64,000 nucleotides of DNA, taken from NCBI GenBank assembly GCA_028564705.1, contig JAPXFQ010002697.1:156259-220258 (forward strand), in the 5' to 3' direction. How positions within the stretch are numbered: position 1 is the stretch's first letter; each line of letters starts with the position of its first letter. The notes under the pieces are model-generated. The model was not told where the DNA came from. It did no database searches and saw only the letters and a list, made by a program, of their open reading frames with translations. Below, piece after piece: positions 53,110 through 63,670 of the stretch. Source of the stretch: Apricaphanius iberus (Eukaryota; Chordata; Actinopteri; Cyprinodontiformes; Aphaniidae). The translations under genes and the position numbers were made by a program.

Positions 53110-54945
53110 ATGGATGTTCTCTCGCTCAGCGTAGATCCATCTGAGTCCGACGAGGAGTTTTACTTCCCCGGCCTCGTGCCCACCGGGGCGTCCCTGCAGC
53201 TGCTTGTCCGCCACGCTTCTCGGCGTGTTTGGCTCCCATCGAGCCAGCAGGATCCCGGTCCGTCGGCTCCCTCTCCTCAGATCTCTCGGCCAGATCCGCT
53301 CCCTCGCCGCACGCCTCCATCTCCCGCGGCCTCACGAGGCAGCCTCCCTGTTCTCCCTCCCCGTCTCCGATCTTCGCTCCCCGGCTCGAGCCATCTCCCC
53401 AGCGCCTTCTCGCCGCGGCGTCGGCTCATCTTTCCCAGGGCGTTCCTCTGTCATCCCCTCACGGCTCGTTTCGGGCTCCGGCGTCTTGCGCTCGGCGCTC
53501 CCTCGCTGACGCCCCGAGCCAACCAGATATGTCCAGCTGGATGGTAGGTCGTCTTCAGCGTGCCCTACGGCTCAAGGGAATCGGCTTCACCCGTTCCGCC
53601 AATAAAGCCCACCTCTTCAGGCTTCTCTTTCCCTCTCCTGCTTCCCGTCCATCTCCGCATCATTCGAGGCGTTCAGCCCGCGCAGCTCCCGCTTCCTCAT
53701 CAGGCGGGACTTCCGGTCACGTAGCTCCCCTTCCGGCCGTCTCAGAGCCAGAGCTCACAGCGCCCCCCTGTGGAGGCGGACCTCGATGTCCCCACACACC
53801 ACTGCCCCCCCTTTTTTCAACAGTGAGCTTCCTATTTAGCCAGTTTCAGGTCCGTCCACTGACCCCAGTTTGCCTTCCTCTTCCGGCCCTTCGTTCCTTC
53901 CCCTTTTTGGCCTACCTTCGACCCCCCCGCAACCTCCTCTGCCCTTGTCCTCTCGTTCGCCGCTCATAGAGCCCCGCAGGCCTTCCCTCCAGCCCAGTGT
54001 CAGCCTACCACCAACCCACCCCCCCATGTACAATACCAACCTACCGCCTCCGCCCCTCCCCACTTTTGGGCGAAACTACTTTTCTCTCTCCACAGCCACA
54101 TCCCCACCCCCCCACCCCCGTCCTCCCTCTTCCATCTACCGCCCTTCTCCCGTCTCCCCCACGCTGCGTCATCAGATCCTCGCAGGTAATCACGTAGACT
54201 TGGCTCTCCTGCTCCATTCCTCCCTGGGCCTTTCTGGCCAACCCCGAGACCTGCTTATCAGCCGGGGGTTGATGCAGCTTGGCCCACCCCTCACCCCCCT
54301 GATCTCGCGATCTCACACTGGTTGAGTTCGCCTTCTCCCTCTACAATGACACCATCTGCTCCGCATTCCCCGACCGGCGGTCCGAGCTAGATGACTACTT
54401 GTCCATCGTGTTGGACCTGGCCCTCCAGTTCGGGGGCACGGGGTTTTACACCTACCATACCCTTTTTTCCTCCCAGGCTGTGGGCCGGCTGGCTCAGTTT
54501 AACCAGGGCACCTTCTGGGACGTGCCCGAAGCCGAACTTTATTGTCGGGTCTTCACAGCCAGGGCTTCCTTGTCCTGCGCTCTTTGCGGTGCTCCCTCCC
54601 ACCCGCCTCCGCCTGCACCACCGTCGCCCCCCTCCGGTCCCGGGCCCCCACGACCCGCCGCTCTGGGGCCCCCCGTCTGTTTGTCCCTTGCTGCCCCGCC
54701 CCCCCCTACTTATCCCCAAACCTCTTGCCTCAAAAGCCAAACCCAGTGCCCCGGCCTCATGGGGCGTCGACAAACATGGCCGTCCTTTGCTCTACCAAGG
54801 GGGCAGGATGGTTTGCAATAATTTTAATGGAGAAGGCTGTTCTTCTTTGAGCAGCAGGCTCTTGCACTCCTGCTCCTTCTGCGGCGGGGAGAACTCAGGG
54901 AGCTCCTGCCCCCACAATCCGACCCCTCTGCCCGACTGACTTGTC
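53110..54945 (+). pseudogene. DIRS/Ngaro-like gag region
   Basis: From the ATG at 53110 the frame reads MDVLSLSVDPSESDEEFYFP and VRHASRRVW. After a shift, SWMVGRLQRALRLKGIGFTR and SANKAHLFRLLFPS follow near 53530. The middle is Pro/Ser-rich. Near 54245 DLLISRGLMQLGPPLTPL appears, near 54390 DDYLSIVLDLALQFGGTGFY and near 54480 VGRLAQFNQGTFWDVPEAEL. Near 54808 comes GRMVCNNFNGEGCSSLSS, then HSCSFCGGENSGSSCPHNP, a Cys/His cluster that may bind nucleic acid. At least three frameshifts break it. Confidence 0.7.
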
Positions 54946-54949
54946 GGAC

Positions 54950-55336
54950 ACCTGGCCACACCCATTAAGGTGAGGGCCCTCATCTCCGCCCTGGCCGACC
55001 ATCCCGATCGAGAATTCGTTGCTTTCTTAGTTTGGGGTTTCACCCATGGCTTTCACCCTGGTATAGAAATTCTCCCCAGTAGCTCAGCTCACTGCACTAA
55101 CTTGCGCTCGGCTCTCTCTGAGCCAGATGTAGTCGACTCCTTGCTACGAAAGGAGATCGAGGAGGGATTCATGATCGGCCCTTTCAGTCATCCCCCTTTC
55201 CCGTCTTCCGGGTGAGCCCCCTAGGCGTCGCCACTCGCAAGTACTCTGGTAAGAAGCACCTAATCATTGATCTCTCAGCACCCCACTGGTCTGCAGTCCC
55301 CAGCATTAATAGCCTCATTCCCTTTCCTGATTTTTC
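54950..55336 (+). pseudogene. DIRS/Ngaro-like RT, N-terminal part
   Basis: The frame at 54970-55215 reads RALISALADHPDREFVAFLV, WGFTHGFHPGIEI, then NLRSALSEPDVVDSLLRKEI and EEGFMIGPFSHPPF. After a one-base shift near 55200 it continues FRVSPLGVATRKYSGKKHLI and IDLSAPHWSAVPSINSLIPF. These are the conserved blocks at the start of DIRS/Ngaro RT. The region ends at PDFS, where the L1/Tx1 is inserted. Confidence 0.82.
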
Positions 55337-55344
55337 CTTTTTTT

Positions 55345-57440
55345 TTATTACGTGTCCTGTCTAGCAGTTTGCCACTCAGAATTGGTGTCTGAGTAACAAG
55401 TACAAGCCCAACAGATTTACTTTCCCAAGCAGAGTACAGCTTTGCTGTAACACTCCACTTGATGTATGTGTATTAAAAAATCTTTATTAGTGATTACTGA
55501 GGGTTCAATTTCCTGAAGTCATGGACACGAAACCGAGACAAGAAGGAAGAAAGGAAGAAGGTGAAGAAAAGAAACCGCACCAGCAGAGGCGCGAACTGAC
55601 GACACAAGACAGGGAGGCAAACAAAGAACACAAGAAAACATCCCAGTCCTCCGCCTCTGCCGGATGGCAGAGAAGCGGTAAAACAAAACAAACAAAAACA
55701 ACGAACTGAACAGAACCACACCAATAGTTCAGATCCAGTAATAAAAATTAAGAATTACACATTCACTACACACAAGCATGGATTAATAAACACAATACTA
55801 ATGTTTCTGTTAAGCTCCTGGTAAAAGCTAACTAATGACAATAACCTCAGCTCAAGATATGTCCGTCCACACCAATGTCCCCACACCTATGTGTGTGTGC
55901 GAGCATGCAGGTCTGAATAAGGTTTCCCCATGCAAGTGATTGATAGCTGGTGTAAGGAACCGTCAATCCGTCCTACAGGAATCGACACAGACATGAAGGA
56001 TGCAGGAGACGCATGCATCTAGAGTCCCACAGAGCGCAGGAGCCGCTGGCGGACCAGCGCAGGGCCGATCACCCACCAAGAGAGGAACAGATGGAAGCCC
56101 CAGGGGAACACCAAGTAGCCGCAATGCTGGGGCCCCGAGAGATCGCAGGGACTAGCCCACGGGCTCCGCCGCAAACCAGCTACGCCAGGGCGGGCACGGA
56201 ACAGGACCCGGAGGCCACGGGGATCTGGCGTACCCCGCCCCCCAGCAGGGCCCCGACCAGGGACCCGCCGAGAGGGGACCCCGCCACCGGGCAGGAGGCG
56301 CCTGCAGCCGATCGACCGACAATACACGCCGCCGCCACCCCGGACCAATACCCACCACCAACAACCCGGCCACACCCACACGCTAGGGAGCCACAGTAAA
56401 AGCCACAGCGGATGTACGCCCTTCCCAGGCCGCGCCCAGCCAGCACCTGGACATCCAGATCTACCAGCTCCCGGGTCCAGATCCCGCCCCATGCAGAGCG
56501 CCTAGATCTGGGGACCAGCCAATACCGGACAGACCCCCCAGATGAACCGACCAGGCAGTAGAACTCATGGAACTGGCAGGAGCTTGGGCGCCGGGCATGG
56601 TCCCCACTGGTCCACCGGACGGCACCAACCTACTTTACAACCCCGGCACCCCCATATGAGGTGCCCCAGTCAATCCAAGGAGAATGTCGGCCGGAAACGG
56701 CGGCCGCCCGACACACCGGCCCACCCAGGACCAGCCAGGCATGCACCAGGACTGAACCGGGCCGCAACCGGGGCCCCAGGCATCGAGAGCCATCATCGAC
56801 CAGCGGGCAGGACCATCCATCACCGACGGGGAGTGACAGAGGGGAAGAAGATGCACCAGACCAGAGGGCAGCCAAACACCCAACCTGACAAGTAGACAGA
56901 CGGAGACACTCATACGTACCCTCCCTCTCATGCGCACACATTCTTACATATACAGGACACACGAAAAAAGGACGCTGTACACTCATTCATACACCCCATA
57001 CATACTCTATACTCCCATGCCCAGGGACAGACGCCCTGATAGAGCACCCTGCCCCTGCACCTGGGAGACGGACCCCTTGCCCAGCAGGACGAGGACAAGC
57101 AGACCGCCAAGGCCCCCACCCCGGCATGAGTAGCCCACTAGCCTAGGTCCCCGACCAGACGACCTGATAATCTACCCGGGCTCCAACCCCTGATGGTCCA
57201 ACGAACAGGGGTGTGGAAAGACCCCCAGCCTCTCTCCCCCTGCTCTATTGTGGTGTTGTTGCGTGTTGTTCTAATGTGCACTTAAAACAGAGGGGCGGGA
57301 CATGTGAATACTGCCAGGTACCCCCAGCTCCCTCCCCGGGCCCTCAGTGTCTAGAGGCATTTAAACAGTGGGTATAAGGAGCCCCGCCTCCAGTGCCGAG
57401 GCGCATCCACCGCCAGGTCCCTACATGTGCGTGTGTCATG
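55345..57440 (-). other. GC-rich 3' UTR of the L1/Tx1 LINE
   Basis: About 2 kb of GC-rich sequence with CCGGGCCCTCAGTGTCTAGA near 57336 and ACAAGCCCAACAGATTTACT near 55403. Several open frames over 100 codons exist on both strands (for example 56013-56399 and 56019-56492), but they overlap each other, lack motifs and are not kept open in the paralogous copy at 8-10 kb. I treat them as non-coding. Confidence 0.75.
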
Positions 57441-58230
57441 TGCGTTTCTAGACCAATGTAATCCAGAAGGAGATCTCTATATTGATTAATATTCAGAGTA
57501 TTTTTATTTTTCCAGTTCAAGAGGATATTTTTCTTAGCGATGCATAAGGCAATGTGAACTAATTGCATAGACTTTGTATCCATGGTAACTTCTAAATTTC
57601 CCAGCAAGCAAACTGTGGGAGAAGGTGTGATATTACATTTCAGACAATTTGATAGGTCTTCACATATCTGGTAGTAATATTTCTTGATAGGTGGGCAGAA
57701 CCAAAGAGCATGAGTATGAAGGATTTTATAATGTATTAATCGTAGATTAGGATTTTTAAGAAATTTAAAGGTTCTTAAGGAAATCTGAGACCAGAGGTTT
57801 CGGTCAAATGAGATGGATAAGTCCATCTCCCATTTTAAAATAGGAATGGCTATTTATTCATCTATTCTATTTAATGTTTTGTATATTTTAGATAGCAGTT
57901 TGGGAGGGTAAGATTAAGAAAGTCTTAAACTTTTCCTGGAATTTGTCAATCAACTGTATTGAGCCTAAATATATTTTTTATAATTGATTTAATTTGTTGA
58001 TATTCTAAGAATTTATTCTTGTTAATTCCCTATTGTGTAACCAATGTATTAAATGGGATAAAGTCTGTTCCATCAAACATATGCTCCAGGTATTCAATTC
58101 CTTTACAACTCCAGTTTGGAATGTTGATCATGCATTTTTTTTGTAAGATATCGGGGTTGTTCCAGATGGGTGTACGCCTGCATGGGACTAGTAAGGTCTC
58201 TGTCATTTTAATAAATTCCCACCAAGCTTT
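57430..58230 (-). pseudogene. L1/Tx1 ORF2 C-terminal region
   Basis: The minus-strand frame ending near 57434 reads NPNLRLIHYKILHTHALWFC, then PPIKKYYYQICEDLSNCLKC, then NITPSPTVCLLGNLEV, then LVHIALCIAKKNILLNWKNK. This is the Cys-containing C-terminal region of Tx1/L1 ORF2; the usual HxxWxC text between the LIHYKIL and CPPI blocks is partly lost. Upstream (57900-58230) is more degraded and includes AFQESLVGIY-like wording in other frames. No RT catalytic block lies in the insert. Confidence 0.72.
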
Positions 58231-58240
58231 CAGAGAGGAG

Positions 58241-59395
58241 CTTTCCTGATTTTTCTATGCAGTACGCTACCATCGACCATGCCATCGGCCTCATCCGCTA
58301 AGCAGACCGGGGTTCCTGGTTCGCCAAGGTGGACATCACTAGTGCCTTTAAAGTCCTCCCCCTTCACCCAGTTTTTTGCCGCTTATTCGACGTCTGTTGG
58401 CAGGGGGCCCACTACTTGCGGTTAGACTCACTTTTGGTCGTCGAAGTAGCCCAAAAATTTTCGATTCCCTTTCCGAGGCCCTCTGCTGGGTACTTCTGAA
58501 TACCTACCGTCTGCCGTTCGTCCTTCATCTTCTGGACGACTTTCTGGTACTTGCCCCAGCCACCTCTCCACCCCGTTCAGGGCTGCGCGCCCTCACTGAA
58601 GCCTTTTCAGCCTTGGGCGTTCCTCTCTCTGAATAGAAAACGGTCGGGCCCCTCACCTCTTTGGAATTCCTGGGTATTATCCTCGATTTATTCTTTCAGG
58701 CCTCTCTGCCACTAGAGAAGGTCCACCGGATCTCCTTGATCCTCTCCAACTTTCTCCTAGCTGACTCCTGCTCTGAGCAGCAGCTCCTGTCACTTCTTTA
58801 ACATCTTAATTATGCAGTTCGAATTATCCCCCAATGTCGGTCCTTCGTTTCCTGCCTCCTGTCTACGGCCACCAGCGCCTCCACGACCGCCTTGCCCTCA
58901 CCGAGCCTTGCCGCTTGGAACTACGGCTCTGGCAAGAATGTATTTCCTGTTGGAACAGCATTTCATTCTTTTATGATGATTTTGTCTCCCTTCCTGACGA
59001 CATCCAACTGTACACCGACGCTGCCACTTCCATCGGTTTCGGGGGCTACTACCAAGGGAGGTGGTTCGCTTCTCGCTGGCCCCAGGAATTCGATTCGCTC
59101 CGTCCCCAGCTCCCCCTCCCTTCCCCCACTCTCCATGAGCTTTACCCCAACATTATTGCGGCCCTCCTTTGGGGACATGAATGGACGTAGAAGTCAATCC
59201 TCATCCACTCCGATAACGCAGCCGGTTTAGATATCATCAATAAAGGTTGATCTCGCTCCCTCACCATCATGCAGTTCGTTCGTAGGCTCACCCTCTTATC
59301 AGCCCAACAACACTTCATCTTCCGTGCTGCTCACATTCCAGGTCACTTAAACCGCAAAGTTGACTCTCTCTCGTTTTTCTTTTCTTAACCCTCCA
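58241..59395 (+). pseudogene. DIRS/Ngaro-like RT and RNase H
   Basis: Following the junction: VDITSAFKVLPLHP (first catalytic Asp), LAVRLTFGRRSSPKIFDSLS, EALCWVLLNTYRLPFVLHLL and LDDFLVLAPA (catalytic LDD). After a stop near 58634 come LTSLEFLGIILDL and LPLEKVHRISLILSNFLLAD. In another frame RNase H follows: IQLYTDAATSIGFGGYYQGR, WFASRWPQEF, LHELYPNIIAALLWGHEW and LIHSDNAAGLDIINKG. A FRAAHIPGHLNRKVDSLS block near 59322 closes the domain. It makes DNA from element RNA. Two stops and two frameshifts disable it. Confidence 0.85.
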
Positions 59396-60810
59396 CTTTC
59401 TTTTACAGCATCCTTCTTTCGCAGCTTCCCAGTTCCTCGCTTTCGTTCACTCCTGTGCCACCTCTTCTAACATCTCTCTCTTCTAGGTTCCGTCTGGGGG
59501 GGGTCCCGAGCAGGCTTGGAAAGACTTCCTGAAGACTGCGCCCCCACACCCCACAGTCTTCCTCCAGGTCTCCGACGTCGCCTCACCCCAGATCATTCGT
59601 TCCACCACGCCTTCAATAAACCGTTAAAATCCTAAACTTGTGGTTCCTTTACTGCCTCCAATCGTTAATCCATGTTGCGGCGTGGACCTAGCTAGTAAAA
59701 AAGTATTTAAGTTGCAGCAATGATAGTTGTTAGGTTGGAATATATTAGTATATATTGTAAACTTCCATTTCAAAAAGTCACTGGAAGGCAGACTGATGAT
59801 GAAGTGCCCCCAGGAAAGACATCAATAGGCCTACATCTCTCCAGGAATTGTTTGATCTTCCTCTGACCTTTTTGGACAATCTTTTTGTTTCATTTTGACT
59901 TAAGAAAGAGTTCTTCTGGCTCCCAAAGGATAGCATTTTATTAAGTTACAGGTCAATACATGTCTAAGTTAATGTACAATATTATTTTACCCTCAACAAA
60001 TTGGTGGTAAAATAAATACAATTTTGAATAATATTCCAACTTACACAAACAAATTTTAAATTATACATTATATCCTCCAGCACCACCTGACGAATATTGG
60101 AAAGGCAATTAATAAAAAAAAATCAAGATTTTTGAGCGTTATATTTAAGACTGATTTCTTCAAAAAAGGCTGAGCAAGTAGAAATACTATATACAAATTC
60201 AAGTGCCGTGTAGAGCGTTAACCTGCAGAGGGAACTCCATTGATGTTTTTTACAAAGATTTATTTAACAAACAAAAATAATGAAGAGACATGTAGACAGT
60301 ACTATTTGACATTCATTTATTAAGTGTATCAGCAAAAAAAGGGGTTGAGTTGGACTCACACAGTTTTTCTTGATGAACTAGTGGAAGAGAACACTGCAAA
60401 TCAATGTATGTGAGCAACTCTCAAAACGTTATTGACAACATCCTATTCAAATCTCATTTGTGCAGTGCCCCCTATTGGTCACCTATATCAATACATGAAT
60501 ATTTTACCACATATCAATACATCCCCTATTTTGATTCTATGCTATGAGCTCCTCAATAAAATTTTTGGAAAAACCTCCCTTTTCTCTTCTTTCTCATTTC
60601 CATCATTTTTATTTACCTGATCTGTGAGTGTGTTTGTGAGCACATACTTGGGTGTGCGAGTATGAGAGTGATTCTTATCTTTATACACATGACAGTAACC
60701 AATTTAATGTTTATCTAGGGAAGTCCTCTTGTTAATCCCCTTGAGGGTTTTTAGCACCTCCTTGCATTTCCTATTGTTTTTGTCTGTTCTGTTTATTATA
60801 TCAGTGCCCC
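59396..60810. other. DIRS-like 3' flank, then unassigned AT-rich sequence
   Basis: 59396-59640 is still C-rich and ends near TTCAATAAACCGTTAAAATC, plausibly the remaining 3' part of the DIRS-like element without a recombinase. From 59640 to 60810 I see no domain, repeat or terminus. Confidence 0.4.
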
Positions 60811-60811
60811 T

Positions 60812-60924
60812 CCAGAAAAGTTGAGTATTGGAACAGCAAAGATACTACGCTGGACCTTCAAGCTTCCAGGCCAGTGGTACAGGTCCAGAGCAGGGAATGG
60901 ACCACACACGGTGGGCAAGAGGGG

Positions 60925-60976
<52 letters not shown>

Positions 60977-60980
60977 TCAC
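60812..60980 (+). mobile_element. R4/Rex6-like LINE 3' end with (TA)n tail
   Basis: TCCAGAAAAGTTGAGTATTG and AACAGCAAAGATACTACGCT match 51399-51441 at the C-terminal end of the R4-like LINE (GTCCAGAAAAGTGCAGTACT and AACAGTAAAGATACTACGCA). Then come a 3' UTR with GGTACAGGTCCAGAGCAGG and GGGCAAGAGGGGAATTTT, and a TA run at 60930-60976. A dinucleotide tail in place of poly(A) fits R4-type LINEs. It is a severely truncated insertion. Confidence 0.8.
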
Positions 60981-61793
60981 CTCAAACATTTTAAAATTAA
61001 TGTTAAGTTCATAATTCAAATTTTTTAAATTAATTTCACAGCTAGAAAAATGAACTACTTCATAGTTCTTTTTCCCCCCCAAAATGCTGCATTTTCCAAT
61101 TGTTGCCATCTATTCAGTCCACACTTTTACCCTGCTACCTACCCAGCTTTTTCCCTATACATTATATACTCAAATAATGTAGTTTTTTTAGGCATTATTA
61201 AACAATCTGAGGTAGGAACCATGCTGGGATAAGAAACAAAGGCTGTACCTCATAGTGCTTTTTAGGGACTTGCAAATACTGTACCTTGAAAGGCTAGTCA
61301 GCCAGATACTTTATGTTTCAAGTTTGCTGTAGACGTTGATGTGAGACGTAGCTTCTTGAGACCCGCCAGCAAAGTTTTCACAAAAACGGAACATCTTTCC
61401 CACCTGGTTCACCACTAACCTTTTCAAAAAATATTGTAGGTGGTCATACAAAGATGCTACACCAATCATTGGTGTCAAATTACAGCTGCATTCACTGGAA
61501 TTTGCCAGAATGGCTTTAGCTGGGCTTTTGTCAGGAAGGCTCAAATAAAATCTGGCATTGCTTGAAAAGAAATGATGTGCGAGAGAGTGCCGTTCACGAA
61601 CACCAGAATGAGTGCATTCATTATGACGTTCAGACCAAAAGTTAGTGAGATTAGTTCAAATTCACAAAAAATATAAATTAATGAATGATCGTTCAATCCA
61701 ACAATGAATATATATATATATATATAAATATATATATATATTTCAGATTTCAAGTTGCGAATAAGTGGCAGACTGCAGTTAACTGCAAACAGC
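60981..61793. other. Unassigned stretch with a (TA)n run
   Basis: A TA dinucleotide run with one A-rich interruption lies at 61708-61742. The minus-strand frames at 61311-61544 and 61541-61876 have no recognisable domain. Confidence 0.45.
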
Positions 61794-61797
61794 TTAA

Positions 61798-62939
61798 AAG
61801 GGAACATATTATGAAAGAACTCACTTTTCCTGAGATTCAGGGTGTTATTGTGTATCTCAGGTGCATATACATGCATACAAAGTTGGAAAAAAACAAAACA
61901 TCCATGCCGTTTTAAGTGAGATAGGGGTTTCTGAATACATCCTGCATTCAGTCTAACTGAGCGGTTTAAAATCTGCCCAGCTTTCTATCACTAGCCGGAA
62001 CATTGGAACATTCACACCCCCTCAGAGCACTGTCTCCACCCATCAAGTACAACAGTAATTTATCGGACATCCACCATTTTGTTACAGATTATAAAGCACT
62101 GGTTCAGATTAGGAATCAACATGTTGAAGCAACACGCAAAATGCTGAGTTTTTGGTCAAAATAGCTCAAAACACTTCATTGGGTCCCAGTCGAAGAGGGT
62201 TTAATTTATTTTTCATGGTAAGATGCTGGCGGTAAGGGTGGGGAAGACTGAGGACGTGTCGCCATACAGGGCTACACAATCTCCGGGTGGAAGATGGGAG
62301 ATGAGCCGCCGAACGGAGCTACTCCATCTCCGGGAAAGACTGAGGACGTGCAGCCGCGCAGAGCTCAAAGAGCGGGGTCTCCGCAGTGCTAGAGCTGGAG
62401 TCAGCTAGATCGAGCTGGAAGGCTTTAGAGTTGGAGTCTCAGGAAGAGATCTGACCTTATTTGGAGGAAGATATCCGAGTGCCAGATGAGAAGTTTAAAT
62501 ATGTTCTCTAACTTAAGGTCATTTCTTCAATAACCATTCAGAAGTATCTTGCTGAATTTTCTAACTCTCCGGTTCTTCAGGAGACTCACCTGCTATGGGA
62601 GGAGATTCTAGTTCTAACATGTATGGTTGAACAATTTTTTTTTTTTTTTGGTTAAACTACTCCAGCCATATCCGTAACTTTCACATGTAGCGGTAAGAGT
62701 CAATGAGTGGGGCGTGAGCAAAGATTCTACGAGCGTTGGCTGTGGCCAAGTTGACAGTAGCTCATTTAATATGTAATGAGCAGCAGAAACAGCACAATCT
62801 GAAAGGGGCTGAAACAGAGGGTAATAGAGGTTGGTAACGATTGTTTCCTACAAGCTATTTCCAGCAAACAACTTCAGAAACAAGTTTTCTGGAACTCAGA
62901 CCCATTTTAAAAAGGGGGAAAATAGTCATAATGTCCCCT
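61798..62939. mobile_element. TTAA-flanked MITE (piggyBac or Kolobok type)
   Basis: The left end AAGGGAACATATTATGAAAG and right end GTCATAATGTCCCCT are imperfect inverted repeats. TTAA flanks both (61794-61797 and 62940-62943), the duplication used by piggyBac and Kolobok transposons. The 1142-bp interior has a GC-richer middle (62220-62420) with a repeated GACTGAGGACGTG at 62248 and 62339. No transposase motif was found. Confidence 0.8.
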
Positions 62940-62943
62940 TTAA

Positions 62944-63665
62944 TGATTAAAAAATAAGTGTGAGTCGTGTGTTATGGATTTCAGGTTACTCTAAATCAGG
63001 CACAACTTCAGGCAATGAACGATCGGTTTTAAAATGTTTTATTTAGAATCAGGTGAAGGAACTGGAGCTGCCAGACAGGAACTTGAATGACTGGGACGAC
63101 TGGAAGGCAGCAAGTAAGTGGTTAAATGTTTTTGACAGTTTAAACAGATGAATAATGTCTGAAGTTGCAAATCTTGTGTGGGAGCCAGGAAGTCGGGACC
63201 TTTAGGGAGTAAGTAGGAGTCTGAGTACTAATGTTGGCTGGAGATGAGTGCGAAAGTTATGGAGTTCAGATTCTGGGTTTGTTTGTGTATGGTGAATCTG
63301 ATCCTAGTATCCATTCTTGAAGGATGAAGTGTTTGGAGTTCGAGGGTGGACTGGCAGGCAGCTGCAAAGGACTGTTCAGCTGAGTTCTGTTTTGTGCAGG
63401 TGGAGTGGTGGAGGCTGACCAGGAGGTGAGTATGGTTTAAGTCTTCATGGTTTGAAAGTACTAAACCAATCGTGAAAACACCCAGGCAGAGACCCAAGGT
63501 GAAGACAAACCAGAGGCTTGACAGAGGATACCAGGAAGGACTCAGAGTTGGATCTGCAGAGAGACAGAAGGTACATTTCACAGGAAACATTCAGGAAGCA
63601 TTTTGCATTGAGACGCAAACTGCTTATTGGCTTTATATCAAACTTGGCAGCAGAACTAACTGGCT
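62944..63665. other. Unassigned stretch
   Basis: Frames at 63228-63590 (minus) and 63472-63762 (plus) overlap and have no recognised motif. The text is purine-rich with CAGGAAC-like words and might be internal sequence of a non-autonomous LTR element, but I cannot support that. Confidence 0.3.
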
Positions 63666-63670
63666 TCAGC

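Larger units (their letters stand above)
55337..58240 (-). mobile_element. L1/Tx1-type LINE insertion with 15-bp target duplication
   Basis: CTTTCCTGATTTTTC occurs at 55322-55336 and 58241-58255, a perfect 15-bp duplication flanking a 2904-bp insert. The T run at the left (55337-55347) is the complement of the poly(A) tail, so the LINE runs on the minus strand. Only the last part of ORF2 is present at the right, so it is 5' truncated. About 2 kb of unusually GC-rich 3' UTR (55345-57440) follows. A second copy of this 3' UTR is at 8060-10300. Confidence 0.93.
53016..59640 (+). mobile_element. DIRS/Ngaro-like retroelement interrupted by an L1/Tx1
   Basis: The two halves are 53016-55336 and 58256-59640. 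They rejoin exactly when the 2.9-kb insertion and one copy of the 15-bp duplication are removed, giving PDFSMQYATIDHAIGLIR across the junction. Gag-like, RT and RNase H regions are present in that order. The tyrosine recombinase expected downstream is absent. C-rich composition differs sharply from the AT-rich flanks. Terminal repeats could not be defined. DIRS versus Ngaro is unresolved. Confidence 0.8.

Noticed and set aside
53870..54325. Proline-rich plus-strand frame of 151 codons as a separate gene
   Set aside because: It is one of several C-rich frames in the DIRS-like gag region; only its last part (DLLISRGLMQLG) looks like element protein.
56013..56492. Overlapping open frames of 128 and 157 codons on opposite strands
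   Set aside because: They lie in the GC-rich 3' UTR of the L1/Tx1 insertion, overlap each other, have no motif and are not preserved in the second copy at 8-10 kb.
61541..61915. Frames across 61708-61742 with Tyr-Ile repeats
   Set aside because: They are translations of a TA run with no flanking domain.
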